Shown piece by piece: positions 46,380-57,219 of a DNA stretch of 64,000 bases. Source of the stretch: Tetrastigma voinierianum. Lineage: Eukaryota > Streptophyta > Magnoliopsida > Vitales > Vitaceae. Under the pieces are notes generated by a model. It made no database searches, was not told the origin of the DNA, and saw only the letters and a program-made list of their open reading frames with translations. A program made the position numbers and the translations under genes. Each line of letters starts with the position of its first letter. The first letter of the stretch is position 1. The stretch lies in NCBI GenBank assembly GCA_016808115.1, contig JAEQBH010002966.1:186001-250000 (forward strand). The letters run 5' to 3'.

Positions 46380-48840
46380 AGAGCAGAGCCGCGATGCTTG
46401 GGAAGATGAGTGATCAGGACCGCAATGCGCAAGAAAAAGATAATGAAATCCAGGCACGATGTTGGAGAGTTCGAAACAAAAGAAGGGATTTGAATCCAAG
46501 CATGATGACGAAGAACCCGAAACAAAAAGGGACAGAATATGGGCTCGATGCCAGAGAAACCGAAACAAAATGAAGGGATTGAATCCAGGCGCGATGCTGA
46601 AGAACCCGAAACAAAACGAAGGGGTCGAATCCGGGCGCGATGCTGGGGATTGAATCAAAAAGAAGGGATCAAATCTGAGAGCGATGCCATAGAAACCGAA
46701 ACAAAATGAAGGGATCGAATCCGGCAATCTTAGAAGAACGAGGAAACAAAGCAGAGGGATCGGGTCGGGCGTGATGTTGGAGGGCAGAAACAAAGCGATG
46801 GGGATCGAATCAGAGACGCGATGCGGAAAGATAAATGAAATCAGGGCATGATCTTTTGGAGGCTTGAAACAAAGAAGGGATCCAGAATCCAGACGATCAG
46901 CGTAGGGCCGAAACAAAGGGAGATGGGAATATGGGCTCGATCTTGGGAAACGAGAAAACAAAATGAAGGGATTGAATCTGGGCGCGATGCTAAAGAACCC
47001 GAAACAAAACGAAGGGGTCGAATCTGGGCGCGATGCCGAGGGTCGAATCAAAATGAAGGGATCAAATCCGGGAGCGATGCCATAGAAACCGAAACAAAAT
47101 GAAGAGGATCGAGATCGGGGCGTAATCTTAGAAGAACGAAACAAACGAAGGGGATCAGTGGGTGATGGGACCGAAACAAAGCGAGAGGGATCGGGTCGGG
47201 TGTGAGACTTTAGGAAAATCCAGGATTTCTAAGGGAAGGATAAAATGGTAATTTAGGAAAAAATCGGGTACCAGATCTCAGGATGACAAAGCGGACTTCA
47301 GTTGGAATCGTCTCCACGAGGAAATCTAGCTACCACGTCGATTTCGTGGTCAGGAGCGGTCGAGATTTCCACGTTTTCGAGGCACGTAGAGGGATGCATG
47401 ACACTTGGCACGTTTTGGGTGGCCAAGAGGCGCCACGTGTCCAGTGCAGATGCAGTCAAACATTGAGCTCAAGTGGGGCTCACATGTAACACATGGCATC
47501 ATGCCATTGAGGGGGAATCCAAGTTAGATGGATAAGTGGATAGGGTAATCTAAGGTGTCGATGAGAAATGGGCGAAAAGCGGCGTAAGGAACCAATCCTT
47601 GACCAAAATCTCAATGGCTGGTTTGGGGAGAGAAGGAGGGAGAGTAGTAGGAAAGAGAAGGAAAATGTGGGATTTTAGAGAGAGAAGGTACCTACGCCTC
47701 TCTAGGAGTCCCGATGATCGGATAGGCTCGGTTTAGGCGAGACCAAACAAAGTGCTTCCCCCACGGGGACTACGACGTGGGTGCACCGGTTCCACGAGGG
47801 TTTTGACAAACTCGGAAGGTAGGGGTTTTTTTCCTACTTGTTTTACTTTTTGCTTAAGGGTCATGTAATGGATGGGGTTGTTGAGACTGGAGGGCGTGGT
47901 TTCGGTTCCCGAAAGATTTGGATCAGTGAATAAATCCTTAGTGTGATTTGGGCGATCCGCGGGTACATTTGTGTGTTGTGTGATGTGTGTTGTTGCCATG
48001 GGTGAATAACATGTTGATTGTGAAATTGTGGGTTGTTCCAGACGAGCCTGGCCCAGGATTGTGCCTTAGCCAGCGGGAGCTAAGTTTATGTTATTATTAT
48101 AAGGCCGGAATAACATGATGTATGGGATTCATTTGTTAATATATGCATGAGTGACATATTAGCATGTGTTGTATGTTTTGGTGTGCCATTGCATTGCATA
48201 GGTGGGGAGGGGAAGTAACCCAAGTGGAAATTCCACTCTGCGGGCATTGCTCATCGAATCATGGGAACATATTTTTAAGTCTGAAGGCGTGCCCAGGGAT
48301 GGGACGCATCAGGGACCTTAGAGGCGAGAAGAAAGCGGCCAGATGGCGCTTATCTTGTATTTTGTAAAATTACGGGCAAAGACCCATTTTGTATAAAATT
48401 GTAATGAAATCATTTTTGTATAAAATATTGGTTTTTATGTGTATTAGTTTATGAGCGAAATTTATTTTACTCATGTGTGTGTCTCGTAACATGAGACGTG
48501 TAGATTTATTCGGGTTGACGGTAGTCAACGGACACCCCGGGTTTGGGGCGTCACATCGGGCGATCTTGGGAGGGCCGAAACAAAGAAGAGATTGAATGCG
48601 GCGCTGATGCGGGGCGAGAAACAAAGAAGGGATCAAATCGGACACGATGTCGGGAAAACCGAGATAAAGAGAAGGGATCAAATACGAGGCACGGTCTTGG
48701 GAGGAGACCGAAACAAAGAAAGAGTTAATCAGGGAGCGAATGCGGGAGAACGAAACAAAACGAAGGGATCGAATCCGGGAGCGATGCATGAGAACTCGAA
48801 ACAAAAGAAAGGATTTGAATCCGGGCGCGATGCCGGTATG
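46380..48840. repeat. ~46-bp minisatellite interrupted by a solo LTR
   Basis: Units of 44-46 bp contain GAACCCGAAACAAAACGAAG and GGGTCGAATCCGGGCGCGATGC. They fill 46380-47195 and resume at 48561-48840 after the LTR. A larger period is visible: the five-unit block at about 46525-46710 (GAATATGGGCTCGATG, then CATAGAAACCGAAACAAAAT) recurs at about 46925-47105, roughly 400 bp away. The 262-codon minus frame 46356-47144, the longest in the window, plus 46145-46525, 46848-47102, 48370-48855 and 48592-48861, are translations of this repeat or its flanks. Confidence 0.9.
47201..48555 (+). mobile_element. Solo LTR (family A), plus orientation, TSD TCGGG
   Basis: The LTR runs from TGTGAGACTTTAGGAAAATC to GGGTTTGGGGCGTCACA, 1355 bp, flanked by TCGGG at 47196-47200 and 48556-48560. 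It is close in length and order of blocks to 35605-36969 (for example GACAAACTCGGAAGGTAGGG near 47806, ACATGTTGATTGTGAAATT near 48008, ATGAGACGTGTAGATTT near 48490). It sits within the minisatellite. Frames at 47283-47489, 47733-47999 and 48164-48367 are inside it and are not believed. Confidence 0.95.
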
Positions 48841-50719
48841 ACAACTCATGAACACGTCTAAAGGCGCAAAGAAGGGGCAATGCCCTAGTCTAAGACATCA
48901 ATACCATGTCAGAAACCCACTACTACACATAAAGTCAAAGTCACAAAGATGAAAATGTACAAACGTGGGTCACAGGAAAAGACCTCCTCAATCCGCAACA
49001 TCAATATCCACCCAACAAGCGTAGGGGTATGCCTGGCAAAGTATCTGCAAATAAACATATCTCGATGAAAACCTTGAAATACATCCACGAAAGCTGATCG
49101 TGCAACGCTAGCAAACAAGACAATGAATGAGGGAATGCTTTTTAGTATGCACATCCACCTGTTGGGTCGATGAATAACGTGAATCGGTCCGGTTAGCTCC
49201 GCGCTACGTGTGTGAAGAAACCAAGGCGAGATCACGGGCCTTACTCAAATTCTGATGCCCAAAACGTCTTTAGGCGAAACAAATTGCATGCGTACATGTG
49301 TAAGAGCCAAAGCTAGCATGCAAGGATGGGGGTAATACTTACTGGTGTGAACATGTCGAAACATCGAGCTAAGGCATTTATCAGTTTCATTTCTCATCCT
49401 GTCTTTTATCGATCATGGACATGAAGCAAGAAACTGAATGGAAAGGCTATATGTGAACCTCGATATTCCCCAAGAATAGAGACCTGTCGACATTTCGTAC
49501 TCAATCAGTAGACAGAATCTTTCCATCTAAAATGTGTCGAAGCAAACATGAGATCTCATGGCCTCGAGAATTGGTCTTAAGTCTCAGAGCCATAACGCGT
49601 GGGCCCGGGGTGAAGGTGTAGAGATGAAATGATGAAACGAGGCCCAAATACCCGATAGATAATGCCCCAGAGCCCTTGTGTGTGTGATTCCAAATGTCGG
49701 ATCATGTGAGCAAAGTGACTCGACAACACATAAAGTGAACAATGCCCGGCTTGACGGGTGATGTACACCAAAAGACACGTCGTTCATGAAGTGAGACGAC
49801 GATTAATGAGGATAGAAGAAAATGAAAAGAGATGTAGAAGAAAGTATGGAAACAAGGGGGGATACAAATGTAGCAATATGTGACAATGACGAACAAATCA
49901 TCCCCAGAACACCAAATCGAGGAAAGTCACCATAAGATGGGAATGGTGATATGGATAACGACACAAGAGGACTGGAGTGCGAAAGGAAACGAACCTCACT
50001 CCCCGATGTCTCCCGGATCCATGGAAAAGGATCATACAATGCTCTCACTTTCGTCTTTCGAGGAAGAAAAATAAGTCCCTCGATCAAAATGACCTCTAAT
50101 GATCAGAAGCCATATCCACAGTAGACAAACCATGCTAATCCGAATACCCGATGAAATTGAATCATCGAATAAGCGTAAGCTTTTTTTTTTTCGTGAACAG
50201 CCCCACAAGTAAGATGAATGCCACGCTATCACAATCTAACTTGATAGACATAAATCCACAAGCTAGTGATCCTCAGAAGTAGACTCTGGATCAAACCTTA
50301 AAGGTGGAACGAAGGGTGTGACCCGGCCTAACACATGCTCACAGACATGGCGTGTCATCGTCCACCTGAGGGAAAATAAAAGTGAAAAGAAACAAGATGA
50401 TAGAAACAAAACTCAAAGGTAAGTAAAGTGAAGATGGAAAATGGAGAAGAAAAGAAAAAGGTAATGATGCAAGAAATATCAAACGAAGAATGACACAATA
50501 CTCACAATGCTCACAGATCCAATTAATAAATACAAAGCACACAGGGGTAGGCCCCCAACCCAGGTCAGGAAAGGTATGCAAGGCTGAAATAAAAAAAAGG
50601 CCATAATAAACTATGTGAGGCTCAAAGGGCTAGCAATAGGATAAATCAATGTATGGGTGTGCAATAGGGAATACATAGCCTGAGTGATGGCCGTCCATCC
50701 TCGACCATGATCTCACGCA
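48841..50719 (-). other. Non-coding 3' region of the Tat-like element
   Basis: After the integrase C-terminus no further domain is recognisable on the minus strand. Frames up to 108 codons occur (48909-49235, 49803-50087, 50339-50581) but none has a known motif and they do not overlap in a coherent way. Long non-coding stretches with tandem repeats between pol and the 3' LTR are usual in Tat/Ogre elements. Confidence 0.6.
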
Positions 50720-51740
50720 TAAAACTGTATTGATCCACGTTGGTGGCTCGTGGGCGATTTAGTGGTGCAATCGACCCAGTTGCTCTTTCTCAGGTCAAAT
50801 CTCGAATAACATCGACCCACTCAGTCGGTCTAAACCTTTAGGTTGTGATCAATCTGCTTCAAGATTTTCAAGACTAGGTCGCCCTTTTTAAGCTTCCTAG
50901 GCAGTAATTTTTCTGTGAATGCATGGGTCGTCTTCCTCACGATGAAGCAGGAACACATGATCTCTACGCCTCCAGTCTCCTCTCATCCAAAAGGATAAGT
51001 TGATCATAACGAGACTAGGCCCACTCGGCCTGGATATATACCACTCTAGTGCTACTCTCAAAGATCCCATCTCGATCACAATAAGAGTAGCCTTGCCTCG
51101 TACCATACACGAAAAGAATATGGGATTTAGCTCGGGTAAGTGCCGAAAAGATGTACGATAAATGCAGCTTACGAAAAGAGCTTCTCTGACCAATCCCGAG
51201 AAGTCTTGACCATCTTTCTCAAAATCCTCTTGATATTCTTATTCGCGGCCTCAACTGCCTCATTAGTCTGCGGTTTGTACGCAGACAATATGTGATGTTG
51301 AATGCCATACTCCTGAATCAACGTGTCCACCTCGCCCTTGAAATGTACCCCTCTATCAGAAATCAACTCGTAAGGGACCCCATATCGGCAGATAAAGTGC
51401 GATATGATGAATAGCCGCCTGACATTTGTCGATGCATAGGAAAGCGACTTCCACCCACTTGGTAGGAAATAGTCAATGGTAACTAAAATGTATATTACCC
51501 ATTTAGGAGCTTGGGTGAAGTCTTCCCAATAATATCACTACTATCTTGAAAATGGCGAGGATGTGAGTGCATTTTAACTTCGAGAAGGTGGCACGTGTAT
51601 AAAGTCTCGGTGCATCGACACTCTAAACATCTCTGCCTGGCGGCAACAATGTCTCCATGAGAATTCAGCAAAGTACCTGATCCTCACTTGATCTTAGAGC
51701 GTTGGCATATGACCTCCCCATGTGGGCCACAAACTCACAT
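50720..51740 (-). pseudogene. Tat-like integrase, broken
   Basis: The minus strand carries, right to left, the end of the zinc-finger region with HVPPS near 51600, ILVTIDYF near 51490, then an open stretch of 65 codons (51366-51169) with MISDRGVHFKGEVDTL, including the second catalytic aspartate, and EAVEAANKNIKRILRKM with the catalytic glutamate. After a stop come TSFR and MGSLRVALE of the core end and DERR/DHVF-like blocks (51193-50897) of the C-terminal domain. It would insert the cDNA copy into the genome. Several stops around the first aspartate and after 51169 inactivate it. Confidence 0.9.
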
Positions 51741-53030
51741 GAACCTCATCCCTCGATATGTAGAGAGGCACGGTGCAGACATAATAACCTTGAAAGGGCC
51801 ATCCAGATTTGATCTCTACGGTGCATCCCATGAAATATAACAAATATGGTGGCTTGTCTCGATGCTCTCTATGTAGCTGAGGTGACTTAGGGTAAATGTC
51901 ATATGATAGAAACTGATGAATATCATGATACCATGGTAGCTCAACCTGATCCTCTATCTCCCCAATCAAACAACAGTAAGTTGGCGCAGACCTAGTCTCA
52001 ATCAGCAATGGCCGCATAGTCACTCTTACAGGAATCTCAATTATAGAAGCGAGGTGGCTCTTTGCATCGACAAGCGATTCTGCCTAGGCAGATGTATACC
52101 TCGACTCATCGAACTTATCCCAACAAATCGAATAAGCATGATAGGGTTTTCAGCTTCTCGTGCAGGGTCCTCCCTAAAATACCACTGAGGTCTGGCGAGA
52201 TAAACCAGGGTTGGAATCCCGAGTGGATCTCCATTTGTCTAACTCAGATCGCGTAGTCTACAGGCTGTAATCTGAGTGTCATACTCAAACTATATTGTTG
52301 TCAGCGGAGTGATGATCGGAGAATGTCAATCGGTTTGTCTGGGAATATGATGCCACAAGGTGATGTGATAGGATACCCGATATCAAACTCATTGATTGGC
52401 AACACCGTCAATCTGGCTAGCCATCCTGTGATACTAGTTCTTTGAAGCAATCCTACTCATGAGGGAAATGCATCGTCAATAGAGATATAATCACTTTGAA
52501 TAACCCAAAGAAGCCAAATGATCTGGAAAAATGTTTCCCTTTACTAACTTTCAGGTAACATATTGAATGTCGAGCTATTCGTATTACTAACCGTCGCTGA
52601 GCCTACCGATCGAAGACGGGCTATCAAATAGATATCTCGAGATCAATCGTGAGACCAATAATATGGAATACTCCATCACATAATGTCTGTCTCCTAGTGG
52701 CCCAAACCAGTACCAAATAAAAGCTCAATCATAATGTATACGCACTCATACTCTATCATCCTCATTACTCGGATAATGATGGCTCGCTCCTTCCACGAAT
52801 CATCGGTGAGCTAACAACATGCAAATCTATGTGGCCATGTTTGAAGCAGGCAAGTCTGAAGTAGGGGGTGCTTTGATCGCCAGGAGGCCTTTAAAATTGG
52901 AGAAGAAAGGATGCTCCTTAATCTTCTGTTGTATTGTGATCATCATTCAAAGTATGCTTTGGTTCTTTGTAGAAGAGACAGAAGAATCGAAATACATATG
53001 TCTGTCAGTTTAGTAATGAAACGACTAATA
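51741..53030 (-). pseudogene. Tat-like RNase H region, heavily decayed
   Basis: This segment connects RT and integrase of the same element. On the minus strand pieces such as RYLFDSPSSIGRLS (about 52640) and FPHE (about 52460) match the RNase H tail of Tat elements, and KSPQLHREHRDKPPYL-type sequence near 51860 leads to the integrase. Stops and frameshifts are frequent. The plus-strand frames at 52062-52256, 52819-53013 and 52911-53240 are shadows. Confidence 0.65.
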
Positions 53031-53870
53031 TACTATAATTTGCCTAGAAATCCTTTGATCTCTTTCTTGGTCCTCGGGGCAGGCATGTCAAGTATGGCCT
53101 TGATCTTTTCAGGATCAACCTCTATACCCCACTCACTAACAATGTGTCCCATCAATTTCCCAGAAGTTACCCGAAAGGTGCATTTCTTGGGGTTAAGCCT
53201 AGCACCCAGAACTGTGATCCTCTCAAAAGAACCTCTGTAAAAATTTGCTTTATAATCTGCTTACCCAATCTCGAGACTTTACTATCATATCGCCATATAC
53301 CTCAGGCACATCTCTATGCATCATGTCATGGAACATAGTAGTAACAACTCTCGATAAATGGCTGTACATCTTGACCCGAATGGCATGGCAGGTAGTGATA
53401 GTACCCCACTTTAATAATGAAAGTGCTTTATATATCACTCTAGAGCCATTAGAATAAGTTATACCCGGAAAATCCATCATGAAGGACAGCATCGAATATC
53501 TGAAGTCTTTGTCAACCAACATATCAATGTGTGGGAGGGGAAATCATCCTTAGAGTTGGCTTTATTCAGATTACTAAAGTCTACACAAACTCTAACCTTG
53601 CCATCCTTTTTAATGATAAGTGTAACGTGCTTGACTACTCGGGATACTTAACCCTTTGACGAAAGCCAACCTTCAAGTTGCTTTTGAATTTCTTCCTTAA
53701 CTTTGCAAACTCCATGGGGTGTCTCTGCTAATTTCTTCTTAGCCGACTAGCATGTGGTAGAATGGGCGGAGTGATGCTGTACGCAAGAAGAGTCAAGGCT
53801 GGCATGTCCTCATATGGCGGAGTGCAAATACATCCAAGTATGACTGAGCAAGGTCAATCGATCCATTCCT
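53031..53870 (-). pseudogene. Tat-like reverse transcriptase, broken at the active site
   Basis: Reading down the minus strand: SYLDVFAL near 53850, then LIIKKDGKVRVCVDFSNLNK and DDFPLPHIDMLVDKDF (53625-53500), FHDMMHRDVPEVYGDMIVKS (53350-53275), then LNPKKCTFRVTSGKLMGHIV (about 53195-53135), EWGIEVDPEKIKAIL and APRTKKEIKGFLGKL ending at a stop. The catalytic block should carry two adjacent aspartates; here VYGDM (53283-53303) has one, consistent with loss of three bases. The 90-codon frame 53522-53250 covers part. Further frameshifts are present, so it is inactive. Confidence 0.9.
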
Positions 53871-54730
53871 CATCGAAGTTCAGAAAGAGCCAAATCCTAA
53901 TCTCCACAGGGGCGTCTGGTGTCCCGAAATCCTATCGACTACGTGCTACCGATAATAGGTGTAACTTTCCTGTCCTCTGTATCGGTATCACACTCTGATT
54001 GGCCACCCAGTGTGTGACGCCCCTATCCCGGGGGTCCCGTTGGCAACCCGTCAACCCACGAAAACTTGTGGATATCGGGTGCTCCGATATCACACTCACA
54101 TGTCTCATATATCGAGACCCATTTATGTATAATTTTCTCTCAATTAACCAATTTCTTATAATATTTTACAAGAGTTTGATGTACCACTCTTCTACACTTT
54201 TACATTTCAGTATATTAAAAGTAGATTGTTCACAATATATTTTATAAAATGCTTCTCAAGGCCACAACTCGACCTTCTTCGTACTCATGGCCTCGAGAAG
54301 GATGCGGAGTCTTCGTGTTACCTGAAAGGAGGGTCACATGGCCAGGTGGTAACTATTAGTGATAATCTCTACAAGGGGTTACTCCCGCCTAAGTGCTCAT
54401 GCGGTGATCAAACGCTAACTCATATACACATCGAGTGAAAGTGTCTACATGAGATATCGTATGTCATGCATGAAATGTCATCATGCTCATATCAGAAGTC
54501 ACTCCACCAGAGCTCCTAACACATGCCTATGCCAAAATTAATGACAAAGTCACTTGTAGTACTATTGACACACATTTATTGAGCCTCTTAGGCTGCGGTA
54601 CCCAATCTGTGCCAATGGGCAACTAATCCGAGTCAATCCCGACTCCTATCACACAACTCGAAGTCTATGTGATAACCATAACCGTGTGTATCCTTTTGGG
54701 CAACAGAGCTTTTTGGATTACACCGCGATT

Positions 54731-54827
54731 CTCTTACACCCATACAGAAATTTTGGATATCTCCGCAGGTCTCTTACACCCATATAGAAATTTTGGATAT
54801 CTCCGCGGGTCTCTTACACCCATATTC
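54731..54827. repeat. 40-bp unit, two and a half tandem copies
   Basis: CTCTTACACCCATACAGAAA followed by TTTTGGATATCTCCGCAGGT begins at 54731 and 54771, and again partially at 54811. Copies differ at two positions. Confidence 0.95.
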
Positions 54828-55574
54828 TCAAGCTTTTCACCTGAGGGGATTTACGACCCCTCTCTTACTTTGCCCATCACACATTAATTTCCATTTAAAT
54901 GGATTTACACCCTCGTGAGTCTCTACCTTGGACTTTGTCCCATTGCTCCAGGAGCTCGACCCATTCTAACAGGTGAATAAACAATACCATGCACCCACAC
55001 CTCCACGTGATGTACGTGCACATGAATCTTGACCTGATGCCAATTTACTATATCCAATTTCAATGGCTCACACATAATTATATTTCACTATAATTTCAAA
55101 CCATTCATCTTAACATCGAATTAGCATGCATTAACAGTTCTCATTCTTCACAAATAACACATGCTATTCAATTCAAATAATAACATGCTAGTAAAACACA
55201 TGGACAATTTCAGTCCATCAACAAATCCTGGACTGCACAAGGCAGCCCCACTACAAGCCATGGATTGTCAGGGCGGTCCACAAGCCTGCGATGCAGTCCC
55301 CTTTCTTTGGGACCGAGATGCCTGGCCATTCCTGACCTCACACCTCCCAAACCCATTCTCATGCCATTCATTTTACGATTCATCAATCCATGACTAAACA
55401 ATTGATGTCATATAACCTTCCTTAGGCTAACGCATGGAAATTCCCATCCAATACAATAGCCTACAAAATTCCATGCAATGGTCATGTCAAAACTTGGCTA
55501 TTTACATCGACATAACCGAACAACCTGCACACTTGGTGCAAAACACAAGTTTTCAGTAAGGTTATGGTCACCCA

Positions 55575-56095
55575 CTGTCCACCACAGAAATATGGCTAGA
55601 ATCTTGACTCAATGGGCTTTCCATAGAGTCTAAGAAAACCCAAAACGGAGTTCGGACGAAAACGTTATGACCTTCCAAAGTTAGAGGTCACACATGAATA
55701 GGCAACCTTACTCGGCCAGCCTACCCGACCTACCCTGCCCGAATTCCCCTTTCTGGCCAGATCCAACACCCACTGCCCTCTACAAGCATTGGGCTGGAAT
55801 CTTGACTCAATGGGATTTCCATAGAGTCTAAGAACACCTGAAACGGAGTTCGGATGAAGAAATTATGACCTTCCGAAGTTGGAGGTCACACATGGTTTAT
55901 CAGCAGCCGGCCTTACCGACCGACCTGCAGGCACATACCTTGAATTCCATTTCTGGCCAAACCAGCACCCACTACTCTCCACAGACATTCTTTTGGAATT
56001 TTGACTCAATGGGCTTTCCATAGAGTCCAAGAACACCTAAATTAGAGTTCGGACAGTTATATGACCTTACGAGTTGGAGGTCATGCATGACCCTA
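55575..56095. repeat. Three copies of a ~200-bp unit in the LTR
   Basis: Each unit has CTTGACTCAATGGGCTTTCC, ATAGAGTCTAAGAA, ACGGAGTTCGGA, TATGACCTTCC and GAGGTCACACATG, starting near 55600, 55799 and 55997. The third is shortened at its end. Confidence 0.85.
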
Positions 56096-57219
56096 CTTTA
56101 GGGGTGAACCATCGGGAGTGAATTATCCCCAGACTTCCACTAGACTATTCAAGGTAAATGGACCATAACTTGGGTTACAGAGGTCCGATTTGAGAAATTC
56201 AAAATCCTAACATCAAGTTCACTGATGTGGCTACAATTTACTTGAAAAACTCACTACCAAATTCCATTTATTTCCTACCCAAAAACTAGTTCTAAAGTCC
56301 GGTTAATGTGTACTACCACAATATGGCAGATTCCCATGGTTCAAAACACAACCAAACATTCCCCTTAGGGCAAGATAACCAACACCATTATTCATTTTAA
56401 CTCTAACACATAAATGGCACACAAGGACAATTACTTAGTCAAGTCGAGTCTCGATTTGTCTAAAACAGATCCGGAATCCTCCGGCCTGCTTGTCTAGGTC
56501 TTGCAGGATGGTTCACACGGCCACTCATGGCCTCACACAACCCATGCCATTTGAATGGCCCTTAGACAAGAATTAAACCAAGTAGGAGAAAAACCCTACC
56601 TCTCGGAGTTTGTCGAAACTCGACTAGAGTTTCTATCTGAAGCCTTGTCATGAGGATGAACCTTCCTCTTGCTCAGCTAAAAGCGTCGGTCAGAGCCCAA
56701 CCGGGGGAAACCCAGAGAAGTTTGGGTCTCTTTCTCTACCACTCTTCCTCTCAAATTTTGGTTTTCCTTTCTCTCTCTCTTTCTTTGCCTACTCCCATTT
56801 GTTGAGGAAGATAGAGTCAGTGAGATGTCACTCTCACTTGCCACATGTCCCTTAGTGGCTCTTTGGATTACATCCTATCCGCATCCATCTACCATGGATT
56901 TTCACCCACTCACATGTGCCACATGTCTCTCATGGAGTCCCATTAAGAGCTCATGTTTGACTCGTGCGCACATGACACGTGGCACCTTTGTGGGCCATTG
57001 ACATGTGTCGAGTGTTTCGTACTACCCTCAGTGCCTCTAAAAAACATGAAATTATGACTGTCTCGAAATTCTACAAAATTCGACGAGATAACCAGATTTC
57101 GAGACTATTCCAACGGTGAAGTCCGTTTCGTCATCCGAGATCTAGAAAAATTCCGGATTTTTGACCGAAATTACCTTTTGACCCTTTATCCGAAAGTTTG
57201 GATTTTCCGGGGTTTCACA

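Larger units (their letters stand above)
54013..57219 (-). mobile_element. Solo LTR (family A, long form), minus orientation, TSD CAGTG
   Basis: The left border reads TGTGACGCCCCTATCCCGGG and the right border GGATTTTCCGGGGTTTCACA; CAGTG occurs at 54008-54012 and 57220-57224. The right 650 bp matches the reverse complement of the left part of the short family A LTRs (AACCAAGTAGGAGAAAAACC near 56576, GAGTTTGTCGAAACTCGAC near 56605). At 3207 bp it is more than twice their length because of extra sequence with tandem repeats at 54731 and 55575. It interrupts the protease-RT linker of the Tat-like element. Frames at 54226-54438, 54669-54887, 55161-55397 and 55210-55401 are not believed. Confidence 0.95.

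Noticed and set aside
46356..47144. 262-codon minus-strand open frame, the longest in the window, and its neighbours
   Set aside because: It is the translation of a ~46-bp minisatellite; the repeated FCFGF/IAPGF pattern follows the DNA repeat and overlapping frames do the same.
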